Assembly: GCA_001786365.1 (NCBI GenBank)
Contig: MFWK01000022.1
Span: 19,282 to 83,281, forward strand
Direction: 5' to 3'
Origin: Candidatus Nomurabacteria bacterium RIFOXYD2_FULL_35_12
Lineage (GTDB): Bacteria > Patescibacteriota > Minisyncoccia > Phycocordibacterales > UBA9973
DNA length: 64,000 nucleotides
Positions 24,656 to 33,858 of this stretch are shown here, one piece after another (within the stretch, counting starts at the first letter, position 1; each line of letters starts with the position of its first letter). The translations under genes and the position numbers were made by a program. The notes under the pieces are model-generated. The model did no database searches and was not told the DNA's origin. It saw nothing but the letters and a program-made list of their open reading frames with translations.

Positions 24656-26017
24656 CCCAAAATAAACGTTTTTTATATTTACGAATTCCTTGATTCCATA
24701 AGTTCCGAGTTCACGGCCGTAGCCAGACTTTTTAATGCCTCCAAATGGCGCTCGCGGATCAGACTTAACCATATCATTCACACACACATTCCCCGCTTCA
24801 ATTTGCGGAATAATTCGTTTTGCTTTTTTCATATCGGAAGTAAAAATAGACGCACCTAAGCCATATCTAGTGTCATTAGCTATTTGTATCGCCTCTTTTT
24901 CATTTTTAAAAGAAATAATCGGCATAACTGGACCAAAAACTTCCTCATCATAAACAGGCATACCCTTTTTCACATTCGTCATGACAACAGGCGAATAGAA
25001 ATACCCTTTTTTATTTTTTTGAACGCCTTTATAAACAATTTTTGCTCCGAGGGATACTGATTTTTCTACTTGTTTTTCTACATCCAGTAAAATTTGTTCT
25101 GTTGCCAAAGGCCCTATGTCTATCTTTGAGTCACTAGGATCACCAATTGATAATTTTGAAAGTTCTTTTACTACATTTTTTATAAAAATATCTTTTATAC
25201 TCTCCTCGACAATAAAACGTTTAGCAGAAATACAACTTTGCCCAACATTTCCTTGCAACCTTGCTGTGACAGCGATTTTCGCTGCTTCATCGATGTCCGC
25301 ATCAGCAAAAACAATAAATGGATCACTACCACCGAGTTCAAGCACCACTTTTTTTATTTCCGCCCCAGCGACACTCGCAACCTCGCTTCCCGCTTTCTCA
25401 CTGCCCGTCAAAGTAACTGCAGAAATTCTATTATCACGAATTAAATCAGCAACTCGAGACGACGAAAGAAATAAATTTTGGAATACGCCCTCGGGGAAAC
25501 CACAAGCTCTAAATGATTCTTCTATTGCTTCCGCGCACTGTGGCACATTTGAAGCATGTTTAAGAAGCCCGACATTTCCTGCCATTAGTGCTGGTACAGC
25601 AAAACGATAAACTTGCCAAAAAGGAAAATTCCAAGGCATTATTGCCAAAACTATTCCGAGCGGATCAAATTCCACATATTGTTCTTTCTTGCCCGTATCT
25701 AATTTTTCATTCTTTAAGATAATTTCCGCATTATCAGCATAATAATCACACAAAAGCCCGCATTTCTTTATGCCAAATGGACCAGACTTCATGGTCTTGC
25801 CCATTTCAAGCATTTGTAATTTTGAAAACTCTTCCGCATGGTTATTTAAATATTCTCCCAGCTTGTGCATTAAGGTAGCGCGCTCTTTAAAAGAAGTTCT
25901 CTTCCAAGACTCAAAAGCTTTCTTTGCTAGAGAAAGTTTCTTTTCTAATTCTTTTTCAGAAACTTCTTTAAAACTTTTTAAAACTTCTTCTGTTGCTGGA
26001 TTTTTTGATTGAATCAT
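24653..26017 (-). CDS. aldehyde dehydrogenase, succinate-semialdehyde-dehydrogenase-like
   Basis: NAD(P)-dependent aldehyde dehydrogenase, 454 aa. Seen: AIMPWNFPFWQ, the Rossmann GSEKAGSEV region, LELGGSDPFIV with the general-base Glu, GNVGQSCISAKRFIVEE with the catalytic Cys, and EEVFGPVMPII. FNF..PFGGIKKSGYGRELG closes the chain. The form resembles the short succinate-semialdehyde dehydrogenases; substrate not certain. It overlaps the acetolactate-synthase-like gene by 4 bases, so they are translated in a coupled way and probably act in one pathway. Confidence 0.9.
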   Translation of the reverse strand: MIQSKNPATEEVLKSFKEVSEKELEKKLSLAKKAFESWKRTSFKERATLMHKLGEYLNNHAEEFSKLQMLEMGKTMKSGPFGIKKCGLLCDYYADNAEIILKNEKLDTGKKEQYVEFDPLGIVLAIMPWNFPFWQVYRFAVPALMAGNVGLLKHASNVPQCAEAIEESFRACGFPEGVFQNLFLSSSRVADLIRDNRISAVTLTGSEKAGSEVASVAGAEIKKVVLELGGSDPFIVFADADIDEAAKIAVTARLQGNVGQSCISAKRFIVEESIKDIFIKNVVKELSKLSIGDPSDSKIDIGPLATEQILLDVEKQVEKSVSLGAKIVYKGVQKNKKGYFYSPVVMTNVKKGMPVYDEEVFGPVMPIISFKNEKEAIQIANDTRYGLGASIFTSDMKKAKRIIPQIEAGNVCVNDMVKSDPRAPFGGIKKSGYGRELGTYGIKEFVNIKNVYFG

Positions 26018-27675
26018 ATGTTTTTTACAGTTCCTAAAACTTTATTTGCTTCATCATAATTTATCGGACAAGCAATAATATGCACACCCTTAGAATTAAA
26101 CGCCTTTTTCAAAAGTAGAGCAAGGTCTTCTGTTTTTTCAACCTTGTGTCCTACTGCGCCAAAACTCTCTGCCAGCCTTATAAAATCAGGGTTATTAAAG
26201 GAAAGACCAAATGAGGACAAGTTCATATTTTTCTGTTTCCATCGAATCATTCCGAAACCAGCATCATCCATCACAAGCACGACTAAATCCAGCTTTAAAC
26301 GCACGGCTGTTTCTAATTCTCCGATACTCATCATCATTCCTCCATCGCCAGCTACAACTAAAACTTTTTCGTCTGGATGAAGAATTTTTAATGCAATACC
26401 GGAAGGCAAACCTGCACCCATAGTGGCAAGAGCATTATCTAAAAGAATACTATTTGTATTTTTTGTAATAAAGTTGCGAGCAACCCAGAGCTTATACATA
26501 CCGTTATCTAATGCGAGGATACTATCTTCAGGCATTATTTTATTTATATCAGAAACAATACGTTCTGGACGAAGTGGAAAATCAGATGATTGAGAAAATT
26601 TAGCTATGTCTTTTTTGAGAACATCTCGCACTTTGAAAAAATAATTAAAATCCCAAGCAGGATTTCCGCCAGAGGCGGATCCGCCTTGGGCGGATATTTT
26701 TTTAGTAAAAGCCGAAAGAGTTTTGGAAATATCTCCAATAACTTCATGTGTTGGAACATAAACTTCCGGCACAACAGAAGAAAAATAATTTATATGGATA
26801 ATTTTCTTCCCTGAATTTTTATCTAAAATAAATGGAGGCTTTTCTACAACATCATGACCGATTAAGATGATGGTGTCTGCATGATTTAATGCCTGATGCA
26901 CATAGTCTCCTGATGACAGAGCAGTAGTGCCAATATATAATTTAGAATTCTCGTCAAACGACCCTTTCCCCATCTGAGTAGAAATGAAAGGTATGCCAGA
27001 CTTTTCTATAAGCAATTTTAACTCTTTGCTGATAGATTTATTATTTGCGCCCCTGCCTAAAACAATAATGGGATGTTTTGATTTTTCTATTTCCAAAATA
27101 GCTTGATTAATAATTTTTTCATCTGAAATAGGGTAATTTATTTTTTTAACAATTTTTATATCCGCATTACAAGATTCACTTGCTACATCTTCGGGTAATT
27201 CTAAATGCACTGCGCCAGCGCGTTCCATCTCAGCTAGGCTTATAGCTTCAGCCACTAAACTAGACACATTTTTGCCGGATGTGATAGTTTTAGAAAATTT
27301 TGTAATTGGCTTCATCATCGCTACGATATCAACAATTTGGAATTTTCCTTGTTTGTTATTTTTTATCGCTTTTTGGCCAGTAATAACCAAAAGAGGAAAA
27401 CCACCCAACTGTGCATAAGCCACGCCTGTAAGCAGATTTGTGGCTCCAGGGCCGAGAGTAGACAATGCCACACCGACTTTGCCCGTCATTCTGCCAAATG
27501 TAGAGGCCATAAATACGGCGCCTTGCTCAATGCGAGTAGTGATAAAACTTATTTTAGATTTTCGAACGGCCTCTAAAAAAACTAAATTCTCCTCCCCTGG
27601 TACACCAAAAATATGAAAAACTCCATTAGCTTCTAAACATTCCACCAACACTTCAGCTGTATTTTTCTTTTGCAT
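26014..27675 (-). CDS. acetolactate synthase-like thiamine-diphosphate enzyme
   Basis: 553 aa, three-domain TPP enzyme. Seen: FGVPGEENLVFLEA, the TPP-activating Glu in TRIEQGAVFMA, LGPGATNLLTG, and the C-terminal TPP-binding motif GDGGMMMSIGELETA. Closest in pattern to catabolic acetolactate synthase (two pyruvates to acetolactate), but related oxalyl-CoA or glyoxylate enzymes cannot be excluded. Residues ~328-337 (SAQGGSASGG) come from a palindromic insertion. The ATG lies 5 bases after the 3' end of tRNA-Trp with no Shine-Dalgarno, so tRNA processing would leave an almost leaderless mRNA. Forms an operon with the aldehyde dehydrogenase. Confidence 0.87.
   Translation of the reverse strand: MQKKNTAEVLVECLEANGVFHIFGVPGEENLVFLEAVRKSKISFITTRIEQGAVFMASTFGRMTGKVGVALSTLGPGATNLLTGVAYAQLGGFPLLVITGQKAIKNNKQGKFQIVDIVAMMKPITKFSKTITSGKNVSSLVAEAISLAEMERAGAVHLELPEDVASESCNADIKIVKKINYPISDEKIINQAILEIEKSKHPIIVLGRGANNKSISKELKLLIEKSGIPFISTQMGKGSFDENSKLYIGTTALSSGDYVHQALNHADTIILIGHDVVEKPPFILDKNSGKKIIHINYFSSVVPEVYVPTHEVIGDISKTLSAFTKKISAQGGSASGGNPAWDFNYFFKVRDVLKKDIAKFSQSSDFPLRPERIVSDINKIMPEDSILALDNGMYKLWVARNFITKNTNSILLDNALATMGAGLPSGIALKILHPDEKVLVVAGDGGMMMSIGELETAVRLKLDLVVLVMDDAGFGMIRWKQKNMNLSSFGLSFNNPDFIRLAESFGAVGHKVEKTEDLALLLKKAFNSKGVHIIACPINYDEANKVLGTVKNI
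26665..26694. repeat. 30-bp TCCGCC palindrome inside the acetolactate-synthase-like gene
   Basis: Three interlocked TCCGCC/GGCGGA units (outer pair plus GGCGGATCCGCC in the centre) encode SAQGGSASGG in frame, 10 codons exactly. Same motif and reading frame as the topA copy at 16447-16466. Confidence 0.65.
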
Positions 27676-27680
27676 TTTTG

Positions 27681-27751
27681 CGGGCGATGAAGGAATCGAA
27701 CCTTCGACTGTTCTTTTGGAGAGAATTATGATGCCACTTCACCAATCGCCC
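27681..27751 (-). tRNA. tRNA-Trp (anticodon CCA)
   Basis: Acceptor GGGCGAT/ATCGCCC, anticodon loop CTCCAAA (anticodon CCA), T arm GAAGG/CCTTC around TTCGATT. Discriminator G; CCA tail not encoded. The downstream acetolactate-synthase-like gene starts 5 bases after it. Confidence 0.95.
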
Positions 27752-27791
27752 GTAACCTTATTTATACCTTAATTTTGGAAAAAGGGCAAAA

Positions 27792-27816
27792 GAAAACCCC
27801 TATTTAAGGGGTTTTC
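27792..27816. terminator. terminator of rpmG
   Basis: GAAAACCCC and GGGGTTTTC are perfect 9-bp arms around a short AT loop, with T-rich sequence on both sides, so it can act in either direction. It lies just after the rpmG stop codon. Confidence 0.8.
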
Positions 27817-27825
27817 TGAGAAAAT

Positions 27826-27984
27826 CTATTTCTTTATCTCTTTATGCTTTGTCTGCTTTCGGCACCATTTGCAATACTTTTTGAGCTCGATCTTTTTAGT
27901 GACGAGTTTCTTGTTTTTACTGGACCAGTAATTTACGCGTTTGCAGGTTCCGCAGGCGAGTTTTATAAGTCTATCTTGTGACAT
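27826..27984 (-). CDS. rpmG: 50S ribosomal protein L33
   Basis: 52 aa. MSQDRLIKLACGTC opens the protein, with YWSSKNKK in the middle and YCKWCRKQTKHKE near the end: two CxxC pairs as in the zinc-binding form of L33. TAATAT ends 6 bases before the ATG, so it is leaderless, and a strong terminator follows. Confidence 0.93.
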   Translation of the reverse strand: MSQDRLIKLACGTCKRVNYWSSKNKKLVTKKIELKKYCKWCRKQTKHKEIKK

Positions 27985-28019
27985 ATCTATATATTAGTAT
28001 AAAAAATCTTAAATTGCAA

Positions 28020-28050
28020 CCCCGAAGCAGAGCCTAGGCTCGCTACGGGG
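28020..28050. repeat. CCCCG..CGGGG palindrome, intergenic copy
   Basis: Between rpmG and alr. Its reverse complement (CTGCCCCGTAGCGAG...) closely follows the gatB internal copy (CTGCCCCGTACCGAG...), differing mainly in the loop. A non-coding member of the family found inside topA and gatB. Confidence 0.6.
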
Positions 28051-28061
28051 CAGGCTCCCAT

Positions 28062-29210
28062 TTATGTGTAAAATCTTTTAATAAGAGGGTTAATTCGAGT
28101 AATAGTTTCATACCAAGATAAATCTAAAATATTACTAATCCCTTCCATAGAACAAGACGAATTGCTATCATTTCCAATAACTACAACTTCATCTCCTGCA
28201 TATAGATTTTTTACTTCACTTACATCAATACAAACCATATCCATAGAAACCCTACCGATGACTTTACATTCTTCCCCTTTGACAATCATCCTGCCGATTG
28301 AAGAAAGAGAGCGAGGATATCCATGCCAATACCCCACAGGCACGATAGCTATCAAGCCATCTTTGGCTAATGATTCTGTTAGATCATAGCCCATTCGATT
28401 ACCCTTTGGTTGTTTTTTGATTTCAGTAATTAATGATTTCCAAGAAAGGATTGGCTTAAGTAAAATCTTGTCTTGCAAAGCAGCCTTAGTTTCTTTTGAA
28501 GGCCATAAACCATAAAGTCCTATGCCTATGCGCACCATATCAAAATGAGAATTTGGGAAAAGTAATGCACCAGCTGTGGCTCCCGCATGAGCTATTGGTT
28601 TCAAACCCTCTTGCTTAAAATCATGAATCCATAATTTGAAATCTTTTATCTGCCCTTCAGTATCTGCAGGAAAAGATGGATTTTTTGCAGAAGCAAAATG
28701 AGTAAATAATCCTTCGACATAAATATTGTCATTTTTCTGTGAGCTCAAAATTTTTAACAATTTTTTACGGTCTTCCATTTGAAATCCTTGACGATGCATG
28801 CCTGTATCAACCTTTATATGAATATTCAAAGGTTTAATAAAATGTTTTTGATTAGCAATTATGTATTCTAATGATTCAAAATTTGATACAGATAAAGAAA
28901 TATTATTACTGGTAGCTAAATTAACCATTTCTGGAAGCGTATAACCTAACACCAAAATAGGCGTTTTAATTCCTTCTTTCCTTAAAGCTAAACCTTCCAC
29001 TATCGAATCTACACCCAAAAAATTAGCCCCTAAATTCTCCATTTCTCGCGCAAAATCAATAAGACTGTGGCCATAAGCATTAGATTTTATTACTGCCATG
29101 AGCTTAGTTTTTTTAGAAATCAAAGATCGAAAGACTGAAAAATTGTGAGCAACAGCTTTTCGGTCAATTTCAATCCAAGTCCTCAAGCCTTTTCTTTGTT
29201 CTTTATTCAT
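28062..29210 (-). CDS. alr: alanine racemase
   Basis: PLP enzyme making D-alanine for peptidoglycan. TWIEIDRKAVAHN starts the barrel, AVIKSNAYGHS carries the PLP Lys (Lys42), GMHRQGF follows, MGYDLT carries the second catalytic Tyr, and RVSMDMVCIDVS is the C-terminal signature. 382 aa, standard. It starts 3 bases after the ddl stop, so the two D-alanine genes form an operon. Confidence 0.96.
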   Translation of the reverse strand: MNKEQRKGLRTWIEIDRKAVAHNFSVFRSLISKKTKLMAVIKSNAYGHSLIDFAREMENLGANFLGVDSIVEGLALRKEGIKTPILVLGYTLPEMVNLATSNNISLSVSNFESLEYIIANQKHFIKPLNIHIKVDTGMHRQGFQMEDRKKLLKILSSQKNDNIYVEGLFTHFASAKNPSFPADTEGQIKDFKLWIHDFKQEGLKPIAHAGATAGALLFPNSHFDMVRIGIGLYGLWPSKETKAALQDKILLKPILSWKSLITEIKKQPKGNRMGYDLTESLAKDGLIAIVPVGYWHGYPRSLSSIGRMIVKGEECKVIGRVSMDMVCIDVSEVKNLYAGDEVVVIGNDSNSSCSMEGISNILDLSWYETITRINPLIKRFYT

Positions 29211-29213
29211 TCT

Positions 29214-30182
29214 TTATTTAACTGTAGTTTTTAATTTCTGTTCTCTTTCAAAACGAGCTATTGCAAAACTTATCAATTTGTCTAAAAGAATCGTCTGTGA
29301 TATTCCGTCTGCCTCCCATAACTTTGGATACATGCTGATGTTTGTGAATCCAGGGATGGTATTTATCTCATTCGCTATCACTTCTCCATTTTCCTTCAAG
29401 AAAAAGTCAACTCGGCCCATTCCTTCGCAAGATAACACTTTAAATACTTTCACAGCCAACTCTTGGACTTTTTTAGAAGTTTCCTTGCTGATTTTTGCAG
29501 GAATATTTATAACATATCCATCGTCTATATATTTTGCATCATATGAATAGAAATCTTGATTCGCAATAATTTCCCCCGGAGTTGAAGCAATAGGATTCTC
29601 ATTACCCATGACAGAACATTCTATTTCTCGCCCATCAATAAATTCTTCAATAACTATTTTACTATCAAACTTAAATGCTTCTGTGACAGCTTTTTTAAAA
29701 TCTTTTTCATTTCGTACTTTACTGATTCCAACAGAAGAACCCATATTTGCCGGTTTGATGAATAATGGCAAACCCAATTTATTTTTAACTTCATTAAAAT
29801 TTATTTTTTCATTATTCCTAATAGTTATAAATTTCCCTATCGGAATACCTGCATCTCGGAATAATCTTTTCATCACATCTTTGTCCATACCCACAGCCGA
29901 ACCGAGCACACTCGGACCCACAAATGGAACACCAGCCAACTTGAGCAAACCTTGCATGCTACCATCTTCGCCAAAAGGTCCGTGCATTACCGGAAAAATC
30001 ACATCAAATTTTTTAACTAAATTGAAATCAAAATTTCCATCCCGTCCTATTTTTATTGGAGTTATTTCATATTTCGTCTTATCTAGGGCATTTATTACAT
30101 TTTTAGCGGACAACAAAGACACATCATGTTCTGCTGATTTGCCTCCAAAAAGCACCCCAATTTTTAATTTCTTCTTTGCCAT
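29214..30182 (-). CDS. ddl: D-alanine--D-alanine ligase
   Basis: ATP-grasp ligase joining two D-Ala for the peptidoglycan stem. Seen: VLFGGKSAEHDVSLLSA, PVMHGPFGEDGSMQG, PLFIKPANMGSSVGISKV, the EEFIDGREIECSVM segment, GMGRVDFFL and EINTIPGFTNISMYPKLW. 322 aa, normal. TATACT ends 7 bases before the ATG. First gene of the ddl-alr operon. Confidence 0.96.
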   Translation of the reverse strand: MAKKKLKIGVLFGGKSAEHDVSLLSAKNVINALDKTKYEITPIKIGRDGNFDFNLVKKFDVIFPVMHGPFGEDGSMQGLLKLAGVPFVGPSVLGSAVGMDKDVMKRLFRDAGIPIGKFITIRNNEKINFNEVKNKLGLPLFIKPANMGSSVGISKVRNEKDFKKAVTEAFKFDSKIVIEEFIDGREIECSVMGNENPIASTPGEIIANQDFYSYDAKYIDDGYVINIPAKISKETSKKVQELAVKVFKVLSCEGMGRVDFFLKENGEVIANEINTIPGFTNISMYPKLWEADGISQTILLDKLISFAIARFEREQKLKTTVK

Positions 30183-30222
30183 AGGGTGTAGTATACAATA
30201 ATTATTTTAAAAATACACTTTT

Positions 30223-31935
30223 CTAATATACTTCTTTTTTGTAACAACTGTCACAGTAAATAATTTCTGGTCTGTCGGGAGCATAGGAAGTTTCAAATTC
30301 ATTTTTGCATCCTTGGTTCATACACTTCCTGTGATAAAGTTTTGGTGGGTTTAATATTTCTATTCTTTCCATATGTCTACAATTTGGACAAAGTTTTGGT
30401 AATGGCACTTCTAATATTTTAGAAATGTTTAATTCATTTTGAATTATACGAAAAGCAGTGGTGCATTTATGATTACAATCACCATTATGTTCGCATTGTA
30501 TTATTTCTTTTAAAATATTATCGTCAGCATTTTTTATTACTGGTAGTTTATCAAAAGTAATTGTCGGCTTATAATTTTTTACTTCAGGCTCTTTATACTT
30601 ATATCCTTTTCTTAAAATTTCTTCTTTAGTTAATGGAAAATATTCTGAAACCACCGAATCATTATAAGCGAAAGGAATAATTTCAAATGGAAAAAATTCT
30701 CCATATTTGTATATTCTCCCTTTTTTATCAATAAAAGGCATCTCTTCCATACTTTTTTTAATTTTAAGTACAAATTCATCATATTCTTCTTTACTATATT
30801 GTGTATTTAAAATACAATATTGCTTTTTACGTAATCCAGCACAAGCAAAAAGATACTCAGAATTATAACAATCATCAGAATATTCAACATTGTGAGAATA
30901 ATAAACTCTGGTAGAAAATTTCACTCTATTATCTCCAAAACCGCTATGTACTTCACAGCATTCTGTTGACCCGAGGCCCACATGGTCAATATCAAAACAA
31001 TCCTTTGAATTTGTCCCTGCACAGAAAAAAACGTAATTCATATTTTCACCATCGGGAACAAGAAAAGCATGATGACAGTCTTTGACATTCTCCAAATTAT
31101 CACCAGTAGAATTAATTATATTTTTTATGTTTGCGTATTTTCTTGGAAAATTTAAAGAATGTTGCCAAAATTCTTTTTTCATTTTTTCCAGACTTTCTCG
31201 GTCTGATAAATTCATTTCTTTTACTCTTCTTTCATACTCGTCTTTTGAATATTGTATATTAAAAATACAGTGAGTTTTACCAACTAAATTTGTACACCCA
31301 ACACAACTAGAGCAATTTCTGCAAGCATAAATAAACCATGAATCCATACAATTTTCCGAAAAATATCCATATTTTACTTTATAGCAATTTATTACCCGCA
31401 AAGATTCATAACAAAGCTCATTATTATGAGAAAAATCTACATCCGAAGAACTTTTTAGATAAAAATTTTGAGCAGAATAATTTGAATCCTCATAATGATG
31501 CCCGCCAAAACAAAGATAAGAATTTTTTATATAAACAATTTGATTCGTGTATTCACTGTTTTCCGCAAAATCCTGATATAACGCACGCCTAGGAATTGAT
31601 TTTAAAAGTTCTCCAAGTTGTTCAAAAAAGGATCGGAAAAAATCAATTTTTTTACCAAATTTAAATGGATCCCAATTATCTGAATTGTAACAATCAATAC
31701 AGTAAACTAGATATTTTTGCTCCGGATCATACATAGAAATCACGGATTTCTTACAAAGACCGCAATCCTGTTTATAGAGAGAACGTTCATTTCTAAAAAG
31801 CATTCTTCTCACCATCCGACACTCTGGGCACCAAGTAGGCGGAGGAACTTGGATTTTTTCGTAAAATTTGAAATCATCCGGAAAAATTGTAAATTCTTTT
31901 TTGCAGTTTTGACAATTTTTAGTTTCAACTTTCAT
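30223..31935 (-). CDS. cysteine-rich protein with paired zinc ribbons, paralogue A
   Basis: About 570 aa. N-terminal ribbons: CQNCKKEF, WCPECRM, then CGLCKKS and YCIDCY; C-terminal ribbons mirror them (CPNCRHMERIEI, CMNQGC, YCDSCY). The long middle is full of Cys, Tyr and Asn in short periodic patterns (CYES, CRNCSSCVGCTN) and twice has a QYSKEEY-type motif. Paralogue of the 33859-35541 gene, with the same order throughout. No known family recognised; zinc binding is inferred. The start at 31935 is preferred because the ATG at 31974 lies inside a hairpin. The two paralogues flank rseP and frr. Confidence 0.65.
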   Translation of the reverse strand: MKVETKNCQNCKKEFTIFPDDFKFYEKIQVPPPTWCPECRMVRRMLFRNERSLYKQDCGLCKKSVISMYDPEQKYLVYCIDCYNSDNWDPFKFGKKIDFFRSFFEQLGELLKSIPRRALYQDFAENSEYTNQIVYIKNSYLCFGGHHYEDSNYSAQNFYLKSSSDVDFSHNNELCYESLRVINCYKVKYGYFSENCMDSWFIYACRNCSSCVGCTNLVGKTHCIFNIQYSKDEYERRVKEMNLSDRESLEKMKKEFWQHSLNFPRKYANIKNIINSTGDNLENVKDCHHAFLVPDGENMNYVFFCAGTNSKDCFDIDHVGLGSTECCEVHSGFGDNRVKFSTRVYYSHNVEYSDDCYNSEYLFACAGLRKKQYCILNTQYSKEEYDEFVLKIKKSMEEMPFIDKKGRIYKYGEFFPFEIIPFAYNDSVVSEYFPLTKEEILRKGYKYKEPEVKNYKPTITFDKLPVIKNADDNILKEIIQCEHNGDCNHKCTTAFRIIQNELNISKILEVPLPKLCPNCRHMERIEILNPPKLYHRKCMNQGCKNEFETSYAPDRPEIIYCDSCYKKEVY

Positions 31936-31949
31936 AATTTTTTTTTCAA

Positions 31950-31985
31950 AAGGGCATCTCTTGGAACCATCCAAGGGATGCCCTT
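31950..31985 (-). terminator. hairpin at the 3' end of rseP
   Basis: AAGGGCATC/GATGCCCTT outer arms with an inner TTGG/CCAA pair; on the minus strand it is followed by TTTTG. Lies directly after the rseP stop and upstream of the cysteine-rich gene. Confidence 0.5.
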
Positions 31986-31991
31986 GGATTC

Positions 31992-33128
31992 TTAAAACAA
32001 TTTAACTATATCGTGATATGTGACAGCGAGCATCAAAATAATTAAAATACCAAAACCAATCATATTCGCAGTATTGGCAAATTTTGGATTTATGCGTGAA
32101 CCTTTTATTTTTTCAATAAGTAAAAAGAAAAGTCGTCCACCGTCTAATGCTGGAAATGGCAATAAATTTATGATTGCGAGGTTCACAGAAATAAGCGCAG
32201 TAAAAGATAAAAGATAAACAAAACCGAATTGATAGGCATCACCCACGATGCCCACCATACCGACAGGTCCAGTAACTGATGAGAAGCTTCCTTTACCCTG
32301 TATACCCTCTGCAATAAGCGTATAAAGCCCTAAAACAGTACCTTTAGTGATAAACCAAGTTAATGACATTCCCTCTTTTAAGGCTGAAAATAGGGGTAAT
32401 TTGACAGTTCCGATCATGTCCATAGATATGCCAATTTCTGGGATATTATTTGTTTTATTTATTACTGGAGTAACGACAGCTAAATTTATATTTTTGTCTT
32501 GTCCGCGTATGTATCCAACGGTTATTTCCCCGCCTGCAACGCTTTGCGTAGCATTGCGGGCAGGTTTTTTACTATGAGATAATATAAAAGATTTCAAAGT
32601 GTCAGGATTTATATCTGAAACAGAATCTTTACCACTTGCGAGTGAAATAATTTTATCACCAGACTTAAGTCCTGCTATTTGTGCTGGAGATTTCTCTAAC
32701 ACAGAAACAACTGTTAAATTTATATTACTCAATTTATAACCGGCAGACTCTCCACTCACAGAAGTTGGCAATCCAGACATAAAACCAATTGAAAATAAAA
32801 ACCATGCTAATAAAAGATTCGCAAAAACCCCGGCAAATAAAACTATGGCTTGTTGCCATTTTGGTTTATTAACAAAACTCCTACTCGCATCAGGTCCAAA
32901 AGTATTTTCATCATCAGGATTCTCACCAAAAATTTTAACAAAACCACCGATAGGTAAAAGATTTAAACTATATTCAGTCTCTCCGTATTTCTTACCATAA
33001 ATCTTTGGTGGAAAACCAAAACCAAATTCATCAACCCGAATACCAAACTTTTTTGCAGTAAAAAAATGCCCAAACTCATGGACCAGTACGAGGACGAGAA
33101 GTATTATTATGAAAATTAATATATTCAA
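31992..33128 (-). CDS. rseP: site-2 membrane metalloprotease
   Basis: RseP/MmpA-type intramembrane protease, 378 aa. HEFGHFFTAKKFG gives the zinc HExxH, a PDZ domain lies around 110-230 (SPAQIAGLKSGDKIISL), and NLLPFPALDGGRLFF holds the third ligand. Start is TTG at 33128, with no ATG in range. Residues ~189-200 within the PDZ region are PARNATQSVAGG, from a palindromic insertion also found in rplY. frr lies upstream in the same direction, separated by a short AATTACGAATT repeat. Confidence 0.92.
   Translation of the reverse strand: MNILIFIIILLVLVLVHEFGHFFTAKKFGIRVDEFGFGFPPKIYGKKYGETEYSLNLLPIGGFVKIFGENPDDENTFGPDASRSFVNKPKWQQAIVLFAGVFANLLLAWFLFSIGFMSGLPTSVSGESAGYKLSNINLTVVSVLEKSPAQIAGLKSGDKIISLASGKDSVSDINPDTLKSFILSHSKKPARNATQSVAGGEITVGYIRGQDKNINLAVVTPVINKTNNIPEIGISMDMIGTVKLPLFSALKEGMSLTWFITKGTVLGLYTLIAEGIQGKGSFSSVTGPVGMVGIVGDAYQFGFVYLLSFTALISVNLAIINLLPFPALDGGRLFFLLIEKIKGSRINPKFANTANMIGFGILIILMLAVTYHDIVKLF
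32529..32564. repeat. 36-bp palindrome inside rseP (PARNA family)
   Basis: CCCGCCTGCAACGC and GCATTGCGGGCAGG can pair over 14 positions, with the three non-Watson-Crick positions becoming G-U in the mRNA. 36 bp, 12 codons exactly. The near-identical copy in rplY (50020-50055) is in the same frame. Confidence 0.75.
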
Positions 33129-33155
33129 TTCGTAATTCTTAATTCGTAATTAACT

Positions 33156-33707
33156 TTACCCCATTACTTCTTTCTGTTTTTTCTCAAAACTTGCTTCTAG
33201 GTTTCTATTTGCCTCATCAATGATTTTTTGTAGTTCGTCTTTTGCTCGGAATTTTTCATCTTCGGTCAATTTTCCTGCTTTTTCTTTCTCTTCCACATCT
33301 CTCCAAATACGTTCTCGTTCTCGACGAACTGTAATTCTTTGTTCCTCTAATTTTTCTTTTAAGACTTTTACGAGGTTTTGCCTCGTTTCTGTAGTTAACT
33401 GAGGAAAAATAACTCTGATACCTAAGTCATCAGTAGCCACAGAGAGACCCAAGTTTGCAGCCACTATCGCCTTTTCAATATCTTTTACCTGACTTTTGTC
33501 CCAAGGCGTGATACGCAGAGTCTTTGAATCTTCTATGTTAATATTTGCAACATTTTTAAGCGGAACTCGTGAGCCATATGACTCTACTGATACTCCGTCT
33601 AGAACCATAGGCGACGCACGGCCTATATTTAACTGACCGTATTCTTTAGTCAAAAATTTCCCTACTTTTTTTAACTCTGTTTTAAATTGTGAAAAGTTGT
33701 ATTGCAT
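33156..33707 (-). CDS. frr: ribosome recycling factor
   Basis: Splits post-termination ribosomes together with EF-G. 183 aa: KFLTKEYGQLNIGRASPMVLDG, YGSRVPLKNVANI and RERIWRDVEEKEKAGKLTEDEKF are the family's segments. The start codon is directly abutted by a CCCGTTAGA palindromic element, and ATGCAAT is repeated at its far side next to a TACAAT box, suggesting the promoter was separated from the gene by insertion. Confidence 0.96.
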   Translation of the reverse strand: MQYNFSQFKTELKKVGKFLTKEYGQLNIGRASPMVLDGVSVESYGSRVPLKNVANINIEDSKTLRITPWDKSQVKDIEKAIVAANLGLSVATDDLGIRVIFPQLTTETRQNLVKVLKEKLEEQRITVRRERERIWRDVEEKEKAGKLTEDEKFRAKDELQKIIDEANRNLEASFEKKQKEVMG

Positions 33708-33832
33708 CCCGTTAGAGATAGAGAATCTTTAGATTCTCGTAATTTTATTTAATAATTCGACAAAACATACTATCATTATTATTTACATACCCGTTTGATT
33801 TTTTAACAATATGATCTCTAACGGGATTGCAT
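33701..33832. repeat. CCCGTTAGA element at the frr start, with 7-bp direct repeats
   Basis: Element 33708-33825 (118 bp). On the frr strand it reads CCCGTTAGAGATCATAT at one end and CTCTAACGGG at the other, abutting the frr ATG. The 7-mer ATGCAAT occurs at both ends (33826-33832 and 33701-33707). TACAAT (33839-33844) lies 6 bases before the outer ATG. A hairpin (33721-33738) precedes the inner end. Confidence 0.85.
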
Positions 33833-33858
33833 ATTTCCATTGTAGCACTATTTTTCAT

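Noticed and set aside
25116..25610. 164-codon open frame on the plus strand
   Set aside because: Lies wholly opposite the aldehyde dehydrogenase catalytic region; no start signal.
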